Source: an uncultured Mollicutes bacterium
GTDB taxonomy: Bacteria > Bacillota_I > Bacilli_A > Acholeplasmatales > Anaeroplasmataceae
Direction of reading: 5' to 3'
Length of the DNA: 49,964 nucleotides
NCBI GenBank assembly: GCA_900540175.1
Contig: UQFG01000011.1
Location: 1-49,964 of the forward strand
The notes beneath the pieces are model-generated. The model did no database searches. It was not told the origin of the DNA and saw only the letters and a list, made by a program, of their open reading frames with translations. The translations under genes and the position numbers were made by a program. Of this stretch, positions 33,325 to 42,134 are shown piece after piece; the stretch's first letter is position 1, and every line of letters starts with the position of its first letter.

Positions 33325-34787
33325 GAAAAGCCGGAATTTTATTGCATGTTTCGTCGCTTCCCAATCCGTATGGGATCGGAACATTGGGCAAAGAAGCCTA
33401 TCGATGGATTGATTTTTTAAAGAAAGGCGGCCAAACGTATTGGCAAATGCTGCCGATCAATCCGACCTCTTACGGGGATTCCCCGTATCAATCGCCTTCT
33501 GTTTTTGCCGGAAATCCTTATTTGATCAGCATGGAAGATCTGGTTGAGCGAGGATTTTTAACCGAAGCGGATCTGAAGAGTTTAGAAGGTCAGGATCCCA
33601 AACGAGTGGATTACGGCCGTTTGTTTTCAACCAAAATGCCGCTTTTGGAAAAAGCTTATTTCAATCATCATCTGGAAGAAGAAGCTTTTCGAACCTTTGT
33701 TGCCGAAAATCAGTTTTGGTTGGAAGATTATGCTTTGTTCATGGCTTTGAAAAAAGAACATGATCATAAACCGTTTATCGAATGGTACGATGATTTCAAA
33801 TTCAAAGTTCCGCATGCCATCGACTGGTTTAAACAGCAGTACGGCCAATTGATCGATCAATACCGCTTCATGCAGTATCTGTTTTATTCTCAGTTTATTC
33901 GTTTGAAAGAATACGCACATCGTAAAAAAATCAAATTAATCGGAGACATGCCTATTTATTGTGCTTATGACTCTTGTGATGTTTGGAGTCATCCCGAATA
34001 TTTCGAAGTAGACGATTGTTACCGTCAGATTCATGTGGCCGGATGTCCGCCCGATGCGTTTACCGAAGACGGACAGTTATGGGGCAATCCGCTTTACCGC
34101 TATGATGTCATGAAAAAAGACGGCTATACTTGGTGGATCGAACGAATCAATCAAATGGGTAAATTATTTGATGTCGTAAGGATCGACCATTTCCGAGGTT
34201 TTGCCGGTTATTACAGTATTCAAGCCGGAAGCAGCAACGCCAAAAACGGTCAGTGGATCGAAGGCCCCGGATACGATTTGTTTAAAGCGGTGAAAAAAGC
34301 AAGCAACGTCGACATCATTGCCGAAAACTTAGGATTTTTGACACCGGATGTGGAAAAATTGTTGCGGCAATGTGGGTACCCCGGTATGCATATTTTTCAA
34401 TTTGAATTGGGAGACGGTAAAAAAGTACCGCTTAAAAAGGGCTTTAAAGAAAATAACGTCATTTACAGCGGAACGCATGACAACCAGACCATTATGTCCT
34501 TTTATAAAGGGTTGGATGAAAAAACCAAAAAGTTGGTGGATACACTTTGTCATATTACCTTTACCGATCGGCCGAATTTAAAAATCATCGAAACGTGTAT
34601 GCAGCAGGCTTGTAAAGACTGTATTATTCCGTTACAGGATTACTTGGGCTTGACCGATGAAGAAGGAAGAATGAATATTCCTTCGGTCGCATCCAGAAAC
34701 TGGAGTTACCGGGCGCTTGAAAGCGATTTTTCAAAAGAATTGGCTGCTTATCTCAAACAGATCACAACCCAATACGAACGAATATAA
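33321..34787 (+). CDS. malQ: 4-alpha-glucanotransferase (amylomaltase, GH77)
   Basis: Transfers alpha-1,4-glucan segments during maltodextrin or glycogen use. The 488-residue protein begins RKAGILLHVSSLPNPYGIG and has YGDSPYQSPS near 53, IGDMPIYCA near 207, VRIDHFRGF (nucleophile Asp) near 288, IAENLGFLTP (acid/base Glu) near 334 and GTHDNQT near 388. No glycogen phosphorylase or transporter is nearby. GGAGG sits before the ATG. The alcohol dehydrogenase follows by nine bases. Confidence 0.95.
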   Translation: MRKAGILLHVSSLPNPYGIGTLGKEAYRWIDFLKKGGQTYWQMLPINPTSYGDSPYQSPSVFAGNPYLISMEDLVERGFLTEADLKSLEGQDPKRVDYGRLFSTKMPLLEKAYFNHHLEEEAFRTFVAENQFWLEDYALFMALKKEHDHKPFIEWYDDFKFKVPHAIDWFKQQYGQLIDQYRFMQYLFYSQFIRLKEYAHRKKIKLIGDMPIYCAYDSCDVWSHPEYFEVDDCYRQIHVAGCPPDAFTEDGQLWGNPLYRYDVMKKDGYTWWIERINQMGKLFDVVRIDHFRGFAGYYSIQAGSSNAKNGQWIEGPGYDLFKAVKKASNVDIIAENLGFLTPDVEKLLRQCGYPGMHIFQFELGDGKKVPLKKGFKENNVIYSGTHDNQTIMSFYKGLDEKTKKLVDTLCHITFTDRPNLKIIETCMQQACKDCIIPLQDYLGLTDEEGRMNIPSVASRNWSYRALESDFSKELAAYLKQITTQYERI

Positions 34788-34796
34788 GGAGAAAAA

Positions 34797-35963
34797 ATGA
34801 AATACGATTTTATCTATCATAACCCTACGAAAATTTACTTCGGTAAAACGGCTTTGTCTTATTTAAAAGAGGCATTGCAAGATTACGGTCAAAAGATTTT
34901 ACTGGTCTATGGCGGCGGCTCGGTCAAACGCATCGGTTTGTATGACGAGGTTAAACGCATTCTAAAAGAGTGTGATAAACAGGTTGTTGAATTAAGCGGT
35001 GTAATGCCGAATCCGACGTATGAAATCATGATGGAAGGTGTTCGTTTAATCCGTCAAGAAAAGATAGATTTTATTTTGGCTCTTGGTGGCGGGTCGGTGA
35101 TTGACTGTGCGAAAGGAATGTCGGTTGCCGCCTATGCCGAAGAAGAACCGTGGGAAACCTATTGGATCAACAAGAAAGAAGTCACCCATCCGGTCGTTCC
35201 GCTTGGAACCGTTTTGACTATGGTCGGTACCGGTTCGGAAGCAAACGGTGGATCGGTCATCACGCATGAGGAAAAGAAGTTGAAAGTAGGAAGAGTATTC
35301 GGCCCAAACGTTTATCCGAAATTTTCCATTTTGAATCCGGAATATACCTACAGTGTGCCTAAGTATCAAATGGTCAGCGGTATTTTCGATATTATGTCTC
35401 ATTTGATGGAACAGTATTTTTCAGGTACGGATGACAATACGTCTGATTATTTGATTGAAGGACTGTTGAAATCGTTGATTGTATCCACAAAAAAAGCGTT
35501 GGCGAATGCGACTGATTACGAGGCCAGAAGCAATTTGATGTGGACGGCGACGTTGGCCTTAAATACGTTGGTAGGATGCTCGAAGGAACAAGATTGGGAA
35601 GTTCATATGATCGAACATCAACTCGGCGCTTATACCGATTGCGCGCACGGAATGGGACTTGCAGCCATCTCCATTCCTTATTATCGCCATATTTATTCGT
35701 ACGGTTTAGATAAATTTGTTCGTTTTGCTAAAGAAGTTTGGGGTGTTTCAAACGATGGTAAAACAAAAGAACAGATCGCTTTGGAAGGACTGGACGAATT
35801 GAAAAAATTCATTGTATCTTCAAATATGGTTACCTCATTAAAAGAATTGGGAGCGACCAAAGAAATGTTGCCATTGATTGCGAACTCGACGGTTTTAGGT
35901 GGTGGCTATAAAAAGTTATCGAAAGAAGAAATATTGGAAATTTTGGAAGAATGCTACGAATAG
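34797..35963 (+). CDS. iron-containing alcohol dehydrogenase (YqhD/BdhA type)
   Basis: The 388-residue protein is a group III alcohol dehydrogenase acting on butanol- or aldehyde-type substrates, likely NADPH-dependent. It starts YDFIYHNPTKIYFGK, has LVYGGGSVKRIG near 36, ALGGGSVIDCAKGM near 94, and metal ligands in the FDIMSHLMEQYF segment near 194 and CAHGMGLA near 282. It is probably used in fermentation or aldehyde detoxification. It is the last gene of the glycosyltransferase-rimM-trmD-malQ run. The stop lies inside its terminator. Confidence 0.92.
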   Translation: MKYDFIYHNPTKIYFGKTALSYLKEALQDYGQKILLVYGGGSVKRIGLYDEVKRILKECDKQVVELSGVMPNPTYEIMMEGVRLIRQEKIDFILALGGGSVIDCAKGMSVAAYAEEEPWETYWINKKEVTHPVVPLGTVLTMVGTGSEANGGSVITHEEKKLKVGRVFGPNVYPKFSILNPEYTYSVPKYQMVSGIFDIMSHLMEQYFSGTDDNTSDYLIEGLLKSLIVSTKKALANATDYEARSNLMWTATLALNTLVGCSKEQDWEVHMIEHQLGAYTDCAHGMGLAAISIPYYRHIYSYGLDKFVRFAKEVWGVSNDGKTKEQIALEGLDELKKFIVSSNMVTSLKELGATKEMLPLIANSTVLGGGYKKLSKEEILEILEECYE

Positions 35964-35977
35964 TAGCATTTTTCTTT
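35950..35977 (+). terminator. terminator after the alcohol dehydrogenase
   Basis: AATGCTAC pairs with GTAGCATT around the stop codon region GAATA, followed by TTTTCTTTT. Confidence 0.85.
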
Positions 35978-36010
35978 TGGGTTCAGGAATACTATAAACG
36001 GTGATGAGGA

Positions 36011-36772
36011 TTGCATATTATCAAAAACATTTACCGTTTTGTAACAGAAAGAAAAATACCGACCTTAGCGGGAAGTTTGTCTTTTTTTCTGATTTTAAAC
36101 GGCGGTTCTTTTTTATTTTTATACATTATCATTTCCTCCGTTTTACCGTATTCGTTCAATGAATTCTTTTTAGATCAAATCGAAGAAGGAAAGTTTAAAG
36201 AATTCGTTACTTATTTTTTCAATTATCAAAATTCGTTGCCCTATTCGATTTTTTTGATTGCCACCAGTATTTATTCGGCATCCAGTCTTTATTATCACTG
36301 GTTGCATATTACGGAAATGGTTCGCCGGGAAAAAAGTTCGTTTAGTCTTTCCAAACGGATTTCGGCGGTGATTTTAACGGTTTTATTTTTGTTGTTGGTT
36401 CATTTAATTACGTTTATCAGCACGCTGTTGATGTTGCGGTTTTCGTCGATGTATTTGGTTATTTTGGCCTTTACCTTTTTATTTTTGTTTTTATTTATCA
36501 TTTATACGGCCAATGTCGTCGCTTTTCAGGATTTTCATTTGAAACGAATTTATAAAGGTGTTTTATTCAGTTTTTTTTATTACTTGTTTTTTTCAATCGG
36601 TTTTTTCATCTATTTGCGCTTGTTTTCCAATTTTAAAATCGTTTACGGTGTTTTATCTTTTTTTATCATCATTTTCTTTTATATTTACATTAGTTGCATC
36701 GGGATGATTTTAGGAATTTATCTGAATTGTAAAAATTTAGATGTATGGAAACTTTTTCAGAAAACAGAATAA
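36011..36772 (+). CDS. YihY/BrkB family membrane protein
   Basis: The 253-residue protein has six hydrophobic segments and the family start IYRFVTERKIPTLAGSLSFF near 6-25. The YihY family has no proven general function. TTG 36011 is used as start, with GGTGAT five bases upstream; no better ATG lies in frame. pdaA follows after 18 bases, so this copy may belong to the spore envelope programme. Confidence 0.75.
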   Translation: MHIIKNIYRFVTERKIPTLAGSLSFFLILNGGSFLFLYIIISSVLPYSFNEFFLDQIEEGKFKEFVTYFFNYQNSLPYSIFLIATSIYSASSLYYHWLHITEMVRREKSSFSLSKRISAVILTVLFLLLVHLITFISTLLMLRFSSMYLVILAFTFLFLFLFIIYTANVVAFQDFHLKRIYKGVLFSFFYYLFFSIGFFIYLRLFSNFKIVYGVLSFFIIIFFYIYISCIGMILGIYLNCKNLDVWKLFQKTE

Positions 36773-36790
36773 AATTTGGGAGGTGAAAAG

Positions 36791-37543
36791 ATGAAAAAAT
36801 GGATTCTTGCCGTCTTTTTGTTTTTAGGACTGATCGGATTTAAAAGTTATGCTTACGGCTTTGGTCCCGGTATCAGTAAAAATCATGCTCGTCCGTCTTT
36901 GGGCAGCAAAGAACAAAAAATCATCGAAGAAAACAACGGTGTTTATATCGGACCGGATCGAAAAGAAGTTTATCTGACCTTTGATTGCGGGTATGAAAAC
37001 GGTTATACCAATCAGATATTGGATGCACTGAAAGAAACCGACACAAAAGCGATTTTCTTCATTACCGGTCATTATTTGAACAGTGCCGGCGATCTTGTCC
37101 AAAGAATGATGGATGAGGGTCATTTGATTGGGAACCACACAACTTCACACCGTGATTTTACCCAGTCGACCGAAGCCCAGATTTTAGAAGATATTACCTC
37201 TTTGGAAAAGAAATTTACCGAGCGTTTCGGAAAAAGTATGTCCAAATACGTTCGTCCGCCAAGAGGTGAATTCAGCGAACAAAGCCAACAATTACTGGCA
37301 TCCAATGGGTATCGAAGCGTGTTTTGGTCGTTGGCTTATGTCGATTGGTATCAAAATACCTATAACGGAAATCGGTATAGTTATCATACCGTTATGAAGC
37401 GAATCCACAATGGGGCAGTTATTTTGATGCATACGGTTTCCAAAGACAATGCGGTGGATTTGAAAGATATTATCGTGGATCTGAAAAAAGAAGGATATGT
37501 CTTTAAATCCGTAGACGATTTATATCAACCGGTACCCTATTGA
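36791..37543 (+). CDS. pdaA: PdaA-type muramic lactam deacetylase
   Basis: A polysaccharide deacetylase that removes the acetyl group from muramic acid, needed to form cortex delta-lactam during sporulation. The 250-residue protein has a signal peptide (MKKWILAVFLFLG, about 1-22) and the NodB motifs TFDCGYENGYT near 64, GNHTTSH near 116, RPPRGEFS near 157, VDWYQNTYNG near 184 and VILMHTVSKDNA near 212. TFDCGYENG with a Cys in place of the second Asp is close to the PdaA form TFDNGYENG. ATG 36791 follows GGGAGGTG; the TTG at 36776 is inside that site. Confidence 0.9.
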   Translation: MKKWILAVFLFLGLIGFKSYAYGFGPGISKNHARPSLGSKEQKIIEENNGVYIGPDRKEVYLTFDCGYENGYTNQILDALKETDTKAIFFITGHYLNSAGDLVQRMMDEGHLIGNHTTSHRDFTQSTEAQILEDITSLEKKFTERFGKSMSKYVRPPRGEFSEQSQQLLASNGYRSVFWSLAYVDWYQNTYNGNRYSYHTVMKRIHNGAVILMHTVSKDNAVDLKDIIVDLKKEGYVFKSVDDLYQPVPY

Positions 37544-37582
37544 GTTTGATTTATGGTATAATAAATCATAGAGGTGAACAAG

Positions 37583-38518
37583 ATGGCTGTGAACATGCTT
37601 CTTTTAGCGGATGATCTTTTAATTGCCGAAGATAAAATATCGGACATAAAAAACGGCTTTTCGTCTGATTTTCAAACGATTTCCTATGATTTGGAAGAGG
37701 ATTCCATTTATACGCTTTGTGACGAATTGACAACGGTTTCCTTGTTTGATGAACCGAAATTTGTTATTGTCAAAGGAAGCGAACAACTTTTATTGCCGAA
37801 AAACGAACGTGCTTTTTTAACGCTGTTAAAAGCGATGAATGTAAAAGATAGCAAGGACGTATTGATTTTGTTGTTCCTTTCGGCGGTTGATGGATCTGGG
37901 AGTGCGTTTAAAAAACTGAAACAGTTTGCGACGGTTATCGAATGTCGTTTGAAAAATGTGGTATTAAGCGAGTATATTCAAAAAAAGGCCGCCGATCAAG
38001 GTTTTGAAATCGAGGCGGCAGCGGTTTCCTTATTGGAAAGTTATACGACATCCGCAATGAAACTTCATAATGATTTACAAATGCTATTTTGTTATTGCTG
38101 GGCAGAAAAAAAGATTACCAGGCAGGATGTATTGCAAATGATATCCTCGCCACTGGAGGATAATGTGTATGCATTGATGGATTATGTTTTAGCCGGCAAT
38201 AAAAAATGGATGATGAAAGGGTTGAAAGATCTGAAATTGAAAAGTGTTCAACCGTCCACCTTGATTTCGCTGTTGCTTAATAAATTTCAGGAAATGTATA
38301 ATGTCCAGGTATTGTTGAAAAGCGGATTAAAACAAAGTGCGTTGGCCGATTTACTCGGTGTTTCTCCGGGACGGGCTTATTACATGATTAAAAATGCCAA
38401 AGCACATTCGGCCAAAGCGGTTTTAAATCACCTTAAACTACTTAATGATTTGGATTATCAAATCAAAACGGGTCGGATTGATCAAAATTTAGGATTGGAA
38501 CTTTATTTTCTTAAATAA
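37583..38518 (+). CDS. holA: DNA polymerase III delta subunit
   Basis: Opens the beta clamp within the clamp loader. The 311-residue protein has the delta start MLLLADDLLIAED, VSLFDEPKFVIVKGSE near 51, LKLKSVQPSTLISLLLNKF near 216 and the helical collar end. No Walker A, as expected of delta. ATG 37583 follows GAGGTG by six bases; GTG 37574 overlaps that site. An extended -10 (TGGTATAAT, 37554-37562) lies upstream. holA-rpsT-gpr is the Bacillus gene order. Confidence 0.9.
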   Translation: MAVNMLLLADDLLIAEDKISDIKNGFSSDFQTISYDLEEDSIYTLCDELTTVSLFDEPKFVIVKGSEQLLLPKNERAFLTLLKAMNVKDSKDVLILLFLSAVDGSGSAFKKLKQFATVIECRLKNVVLSEYIQKKAADQGFEIEAAAVSLLESYTTSAMKLHNDLQMLFCYCWAEKKITRQDVLQMISSPLEDNVYALMDYVLAGNKKWMMKGLKDLKLKSVQPSTLISLLLNKFQEMYNVQVLLKSGLKQSALADLLGVSPGRAYYMIKNAKAHSAKAVLNHLKLLNDLDYQIKTGRIDQNLGLELYFLK

Positions 38519-38556
38519 AACAAAAAGGCACTTCTGTTATAGTGCCTTTTTGTTTG
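38517..38556. terminator. two-way terminator between holA and rpsT
   Basis: AAACAAAAAGGCACT pairs with AGTGCCTTTTTGTTT, with A and T runs that serve both convergent genes. Confidence 0.9.
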
Positions 38557-38560
38557 TGTC

Positions 38561-38824
38561 TTAATTTAAAGAATTAACGGCCATTGCCAATTTCGACTTA
38601 TGTCTTGCAACATAATTTTTATGAACAATTCCTTTGGCTTGCGCTTTGTCTAACTTTTTATATGCTGTAGATAATGAAGAAACAGCCTTTTCTTTATCTT
38701 TGTTTTCCACTGCGGCCAATACGGCTTTCATTGCGGTTTTTAAAGAAGATTTAAACGATACATTTGCCTGTCTTGCTTTTTCGTTTGTTTTTACTCTTTT
38801 GATTTGTTGCTTGATGTTTGCCAT
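38561..38824 (-). CDS. rpsT: 30S ribosomal protein S20
   Basis: The 87-residue basic helical protein starts MANIKQQIKRVKTNEKARQ and ends HKSKLAMAVNSLN, the normal S20 frame. ATG at 38824 follows GGAGGTG; the longer reading from 38851 includes the ribosome site. Transcribed opposite to its neighbours from its own promoter. Confidence 0.97.
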   Translation of the reverse strand: MANIKQQIKRVKTNEKARQANVSFKSSLKTAMKAVLAAVENKDKEKAVSSLSTAYKKLDKAQAKGIVHKNYVARHKSKLAMAVNSLN

Positions 38825-38856
38825 AATTTCACCTCCGATAGTTACATGCATTCTAC

Positions 38857-38885
38857 ATTATATCATTTCATTTTCTTGATTGCAA
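38857..38885 (-). promoter_or_regulatory. promoter of rpsT
   Basis: On the minus strand TTGCAA, 17 bases, TATAAT with extended TGA. Clear SigA type. Confidence 0.85.
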
Positions 38886-38946
38886 GAATTAAATCGAAAA
38901 ATGGATAGAAAAAATAACATTGGGTAAACTATCATTAGGTGATAGG

Positions 38947-39702
38947 ATGGCGGCACGAACCGATATGGCCGTAGAAAGCGGCAATGTTTCATTTCAATAT
39001 GATTGGGATAAGAAAGTCCAAGGGATGATTTATCGGAAATTGTTTGTTGACGATGATCTTGCCAAACGACTGAAAAAAGGGAAAGGAATTTATTACAATA
39101 TCGATCAAGTGGATTACTTGTATAAGCAAAAACCGGCAACAAAATTGTTGATGACGGCGATTCAGGATTGTCTGTCGGATTTGAAATTGGAAGAAAACAG
39201 TGATATTTTGATTTGCGGTTTGGGCAATGATTCGGTTACACCGGATGCATTAGGGCCGCTAGTCATCAACAAAATAGAAGTCAATCGGCATCGAAGCGAC
39301 ACGGCATTTCGATTTACAACCAGTGCCATGTGTCCGGGGGTAATGGGGCAAACCGGAATGGAAAGCAGTGAAATCATCAAAGCGGTTGTCGATGATTTTA
39401 AACCGCGTTTGGTGATCGTTGTAGATGCCTTGGCATGCAATGATCCGGCCCGCATGTGTCACAGCATTCAGTTGTCTACCGCCGGGATTAATCCCGGAAG
39501 CGGTGTGGGTAATAAGCGAAAAGAAATTTCTAAAAAAACATTGGGCGTCGACGTATTGGCGATCGGTGTTCCGACGGTATCGGATATCGATGCGTTTGTT
39601 GATGTTGAGAATAATTTTTTTGTTACGCCGAAAGATATCGATTTGGCTATGGATATTTTATCGCAGATCATCGCCCAAGCGCTCAATCGAGCGTTAAATT
39701 AA
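38947..39702 (+). CDS. gpr: spore germination protease GPR
   Basis: Degrades small acid-soluble proteins when spores germinate. The product, 251 residues, starts MAARTDMAVE, a very short prosequence next to the mature TDLA-type cleavage region. It has ICGLGNDSVTPDALGPLV near 89, TTSAMCPGVMGQTGMES near 129, VVDALAC near 162 and INPGSGVGNKRKEIS near 183. Bacillus GPR is about 370 residues, so this one is compact. ATG 38947 follows AGGTGAT; an upstream TTG at 38920 lacks a ribosome site. Its presence implies that the organism makes SASP-protected spores. Confidence 0.92.
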   Translation: MAARTDMAVESGNVSFQYDWDKKVQGMIYRKLFVDDDLAKRLKKGKGIYYNIDQVDYLYKQKPATKLLMTAIQDCLSDLKLEENSDILICGLGNDSVTPDALGPLVINKIEVNRHRSDTAFRFTTSAMCPGVMGQTGMESSEIIKAVVDDFKPRLVIVVDALACNDPARMCHSIQLSTAGINPGSGVGNKRKEISKKTLGVDVLAIGVPTVSDIDAFVDVENNFFVTPKDIDLAMDILSQIIAQALNRALN

Positions 39703-39732
39703 GGTCAGATTCAATGGAGTCTGACTTTTTTT
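39703..39732 (+). terminator. terminator after gpr
   Basis: GTCAGA pairs with TCTGAC around a ten-base loop and is followed by seven T residues. Confidence 0.8.
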
Positions 39733-39763
39733 ATTGTTAAATAAAAGAAAATTTGCTATAATT

Positions 39764-39772
39764 TTATAAATA
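39764..39772 (+). promoter_or_regulatory. extended -10 promoter for the DUF1538 operon
   Basis: TGCTATAAT with no clear -35 partner at the right distance. A CDS begins 20 bases later. Confidence 0.5.
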
Positions 39773-39791
39773 AGATATGTGAAAAGGGGGA

Positions 39792-41318
39792 ATGGATGTG
39801 CAATTGTTATGGCACAAAATCAAAGAAGCTTTGGTTTCTGTATTGCCCGTTACCGTTATTGTTGTCATCTTGCATTTTACACCATGGATTCAATTAACCA
39901 ACATGGAATTGATTATATTTTTGGCATCGGCTTTGTTGTTGATTATCGGAATCGGTTTGTTCAATCTTGGAGCGGACATGGCGATGCAACCGATGGGAGA
40001 ACAAGTAGGTGCTTCGTTGATGAAAACCAAAAAAATCAAAGTCATCGCCATCGTGTGCTTTGTGATGGGTGTCTTAATTACGATTGCCGAACCGGATTTA
40101 TCGGTTTTGGCATCCCAGGTCAGCGATGTCATCAATCAAACGGTCTTGATTGTGTCGATCGGCGTCGGTGTCGGTTTGTTTTTGGTTTTTGCGGTTCTTA
40201 AAATTATTTTCAATAAAGATCTTTCTTTTTTATTGGTATTTTTCTATTTTGCGATGTTTGCTTTGGTATCGCTTGTTTTATTAAGTGGCAACGGTTATTT
40301 TCTGGCTTTGTCGTTTGATTCGGGGGGCGTTACAACCGGTCCGATTACGGTTCCGTTCATTATGTCGCTTGGGGTCGGTGTTGCAACGACCATCGGTGGT
40401 AAAAATACCAGTGAAAACAGTTTCGGATTGATCGCTTTATGTTCCATCGGTCCGATTTTGGCGATTTTGATTTTGGGGATGACGATTCAAGGCGAAATGG
40501 TTTATGAAATTCCGAATTACGCCGTCGACCCTAATTTTTTCGGATCACTGTTCCATACGATGGTTGAAGTCGGGAAAGAAGTCATCCTTGCGCTTGGTTT
40601 GATTGTCGTTTTCTTTTTGATCATTCAACTGGTTTATTTGCATCTTCCGAAAATCAAACTGATTCGGATTGCCATCGGGATCGCTTACACATTCATCGGG
40701 TTGGTTTTATTTTTGTCCGCTGTTACGATCGGATTTATGCCGGTGGGGTATAAACTGGGAACGTATATGGCTCAACATCCGGCGTTATTGGTTGTTTTCG
40801 GCTTTATTTTGGGTTTTGTCGTAGTTTTGGCGGAACCGGCCGTTCATGTTTTGAAACAACAAGTGGAAGATATTACCAATGGCGGTGTTTCCAAAACCGG
40901 TATGTTGCTGGCCTTGTCCATCGGTGTTGGCATTTCGATCGGTCTTTCCATGATTCGGATTATCTTTGATTTTTCCATCTTGTATTACATTATTCCCGGA
41001 TATTTTATTTCTTTGGGATTGGCGCTATTTGTTCCCAGACTGTATACGGCCATTGCTTTTGATTCAGGTGGTGTGGCTTCCGGTCCGCTGACATCCAGTT
41101 TTATTTTACCGTTTGCCGTCGGAGCGTGTATTGTTTTGCAATCCAGTGATAAAGTGTTGAATGATGCGTTCGGAATTGTGGCGATGGTTGCGATGACACC
41201 GCTCATTACGATCCAATTACTGGGATTTAAATCCCTTCTTTCCAAACGGATGATGCAAAAAATTCGTTCCAGAAGAATCGATGCGGCCGAAGACGAACAA
41301 ATTATATCTTTTCTTTAG
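39792..41318 (+). CDS. DUF1538 polytopic membrane protein (two-repeat)
   Basis: The 508-residue protein has about twelve hydrophobic segments in two homologous halves. The first half carries FNLGADMAMQPMGEQVG near 56-72, ITIAEPDLSVLASQV near 94 and SFDSGGVTTGPITVPF near 175. The second repeats these as VLAEPAVHVLKQQV near 344 and AFDSGGVASGPLTSSF near 421. The duplicated AEP and FDSGG motifs suggest a symmetric transporter; the substrate is unknown. Two PII-like genes follow directly, which points to regulation by a nucleotide- or metabolite-sensing trimer. GTG 39798 is a possible alternative start, better spaced from AAAGGGGG. Confidence 0.88.
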   Translation: MDVQLLWHKIKEALVSVLPVTVIVVILHFTPWIQLTNMELIIFLASALLLIIGIGLFNLGADMAMQPMGEQVGASLMKTKKIKVIAIVCFVMGVLITIAEPDLSVLASQVSDVINQTVLIVSIGVGVGLFLVFAVLKIIFNKDLSFLLVFFYFAMFALVSLVLLSGNGYFLALSFDSGGVTTGPITVPFIMSLGVGVATTIGGKNTSENSFGLIALCSIGPILAILILGMTIQGEMVYEIPNYAVDPNFFGSLFHTMVEVGKEVILALGLIVVFFLIIQLVYLHLPKIKLIRIAIGIAYTFIGLVLFLSAVTIGFMPVGYKLGTYMAQHPALLVVFGFILGFVVVLAEPAVHVLKQQVEDITNGGVSKTGMLLALSIGVGISIGLSMIRIIFDFSILYYIIPGYFISLGLALFVPRLYTAIAFDSGGVASGPLTSSFILPFAVGACIVLQSSDKVLNDAFGIVAMVAMTPLITIQLLGFKSLLSKRMMQKIRSRRIDAAEDEQIISFL

Positions 41319-41331
41319 GAGTTGAGAACCG

Positions 41332-41739
41332 ATGAAACAAAGAAACGCGATAAGAAGAAAAATTATGTCTAAAAATACCGGACCGTTGTCGGCGCCTAAA
41401 AAATTAAAGATTTTAGTGACGATTGTCGATCGCGGGAAAGCCGATTTTTATTTGGATATCTTAGAAGGATTTGATGTGAATTTGCAAACGGTATCGTATG
41501 GTAAGGGGACGGTATCTACCGAGATCATGCATTATTTGGGTTTGTCGGAAACAGGCAAAGCGGTTATTTTAAGTGTTGTTTCAGAAGAACGGATCAAAGA
41601 AATTTTAGATGCTTACGAAGACAAATACTTCAAAACCAGAAACGGCAAAGCGATCGCCTTTACCATTCCGCTTTCGTCTGTGATCGGGGTTACGGTATAC
41701 CAATTTTTAAGCAATTATTCAGCAGAAGGAGGAAAATAA
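41332..41739 (+). CDS. PII-like signalling protein, first copy
   Basis: The 135-residue protein has the ferredoxin-like PII fold: LKILVTIVDRGKADFYLDIL near 24-43, a T-loop-side YGKGTVSTEI near 54-63, an ILSVVSEERIKEILDAY helix near 80-96, and GKAIAFTIPLSSVIGV at the end, where the GxAFxxPL pattern is typical. The N-terminal extension is basic. It lies 13 bases after DUF1538 and one base before the second copy. It probably binds a nucleotide and gates the membrane partner; this is inference from context. Confidence 0.75.
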   Translation: MKQRNAIRRKIMSKNTGPLSAPKKLKILVTIVDRGKADFYLDILEGFDVNLQTVSYGKGTVSTEIMHYLGLSETGKAVILSVVSEERIKEILDAYEDKYFKTRNGKAIAFTIPLSSVIGVTVYQFLSNYSAEGGK

Positions 41740-41740
41740 A

Positions 41741-42073
41741 ATGGGAACTTATGAACTGATTATCTGTATTGTCAATTCCGGTTTTTCCGATAGTGTCATG
41801 GCTGCGGCAAGATCATCCGGAGCCGGTGGCGGAACGGTTTTAAATGCCAGAGGTACAGCCAAAGAAGAAAGCGAAAAACTGTATAATATCTTTATTCAGC
41901 CGGAAAAGGAAATCGTTTTGATTTTGGCATTAAAAGAGATTAAAGATCAGATCCTTCATGCGATTTATCAACAAGTCGGTTTGGATACACCGGGGCAGGG
42001 GATCGCTTTTAGTGTGCCGGTTGACGACGTGGTCGGTTTGGATACGCCGATTGTGAAAAAAGAAACGGTTTAA
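41741..42073 (+). CDS. PII-like signalling protein, second copy
   Basis: The 110-residue protein is another PII-like domain: ELIICIVNSGFSDSVMAAAR near 5-24, then GAGGGTVLNARGTAKEE near 27-43, a glycine-rich stretch at the nucleotide site, and GQGIAFSVPVDDVVGL near 87-102. It is only distantly similar to the upstream copy; the second has the GGGT element that the first lacks. The two could form separate trimers or a mixed one. AAGGAGG sets the ATG. Confidence 0.8.
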   Translation: MGTYELIICIVNSGFSDSVMAAARSSGAGGGTVLNARGTAKEESEKLYNIFIQPEKEIVLILALKEIKDQILHAIYQQVGLDTPGQGIAFSVPVDDVVGLDTPIVKKETV

Positions 42074-42134
42074 AAGTCAGAAAAACCTAAAAAAAGACAT
42101 GTTTACAGGCGTATGATGATCATGGGTGATCATT

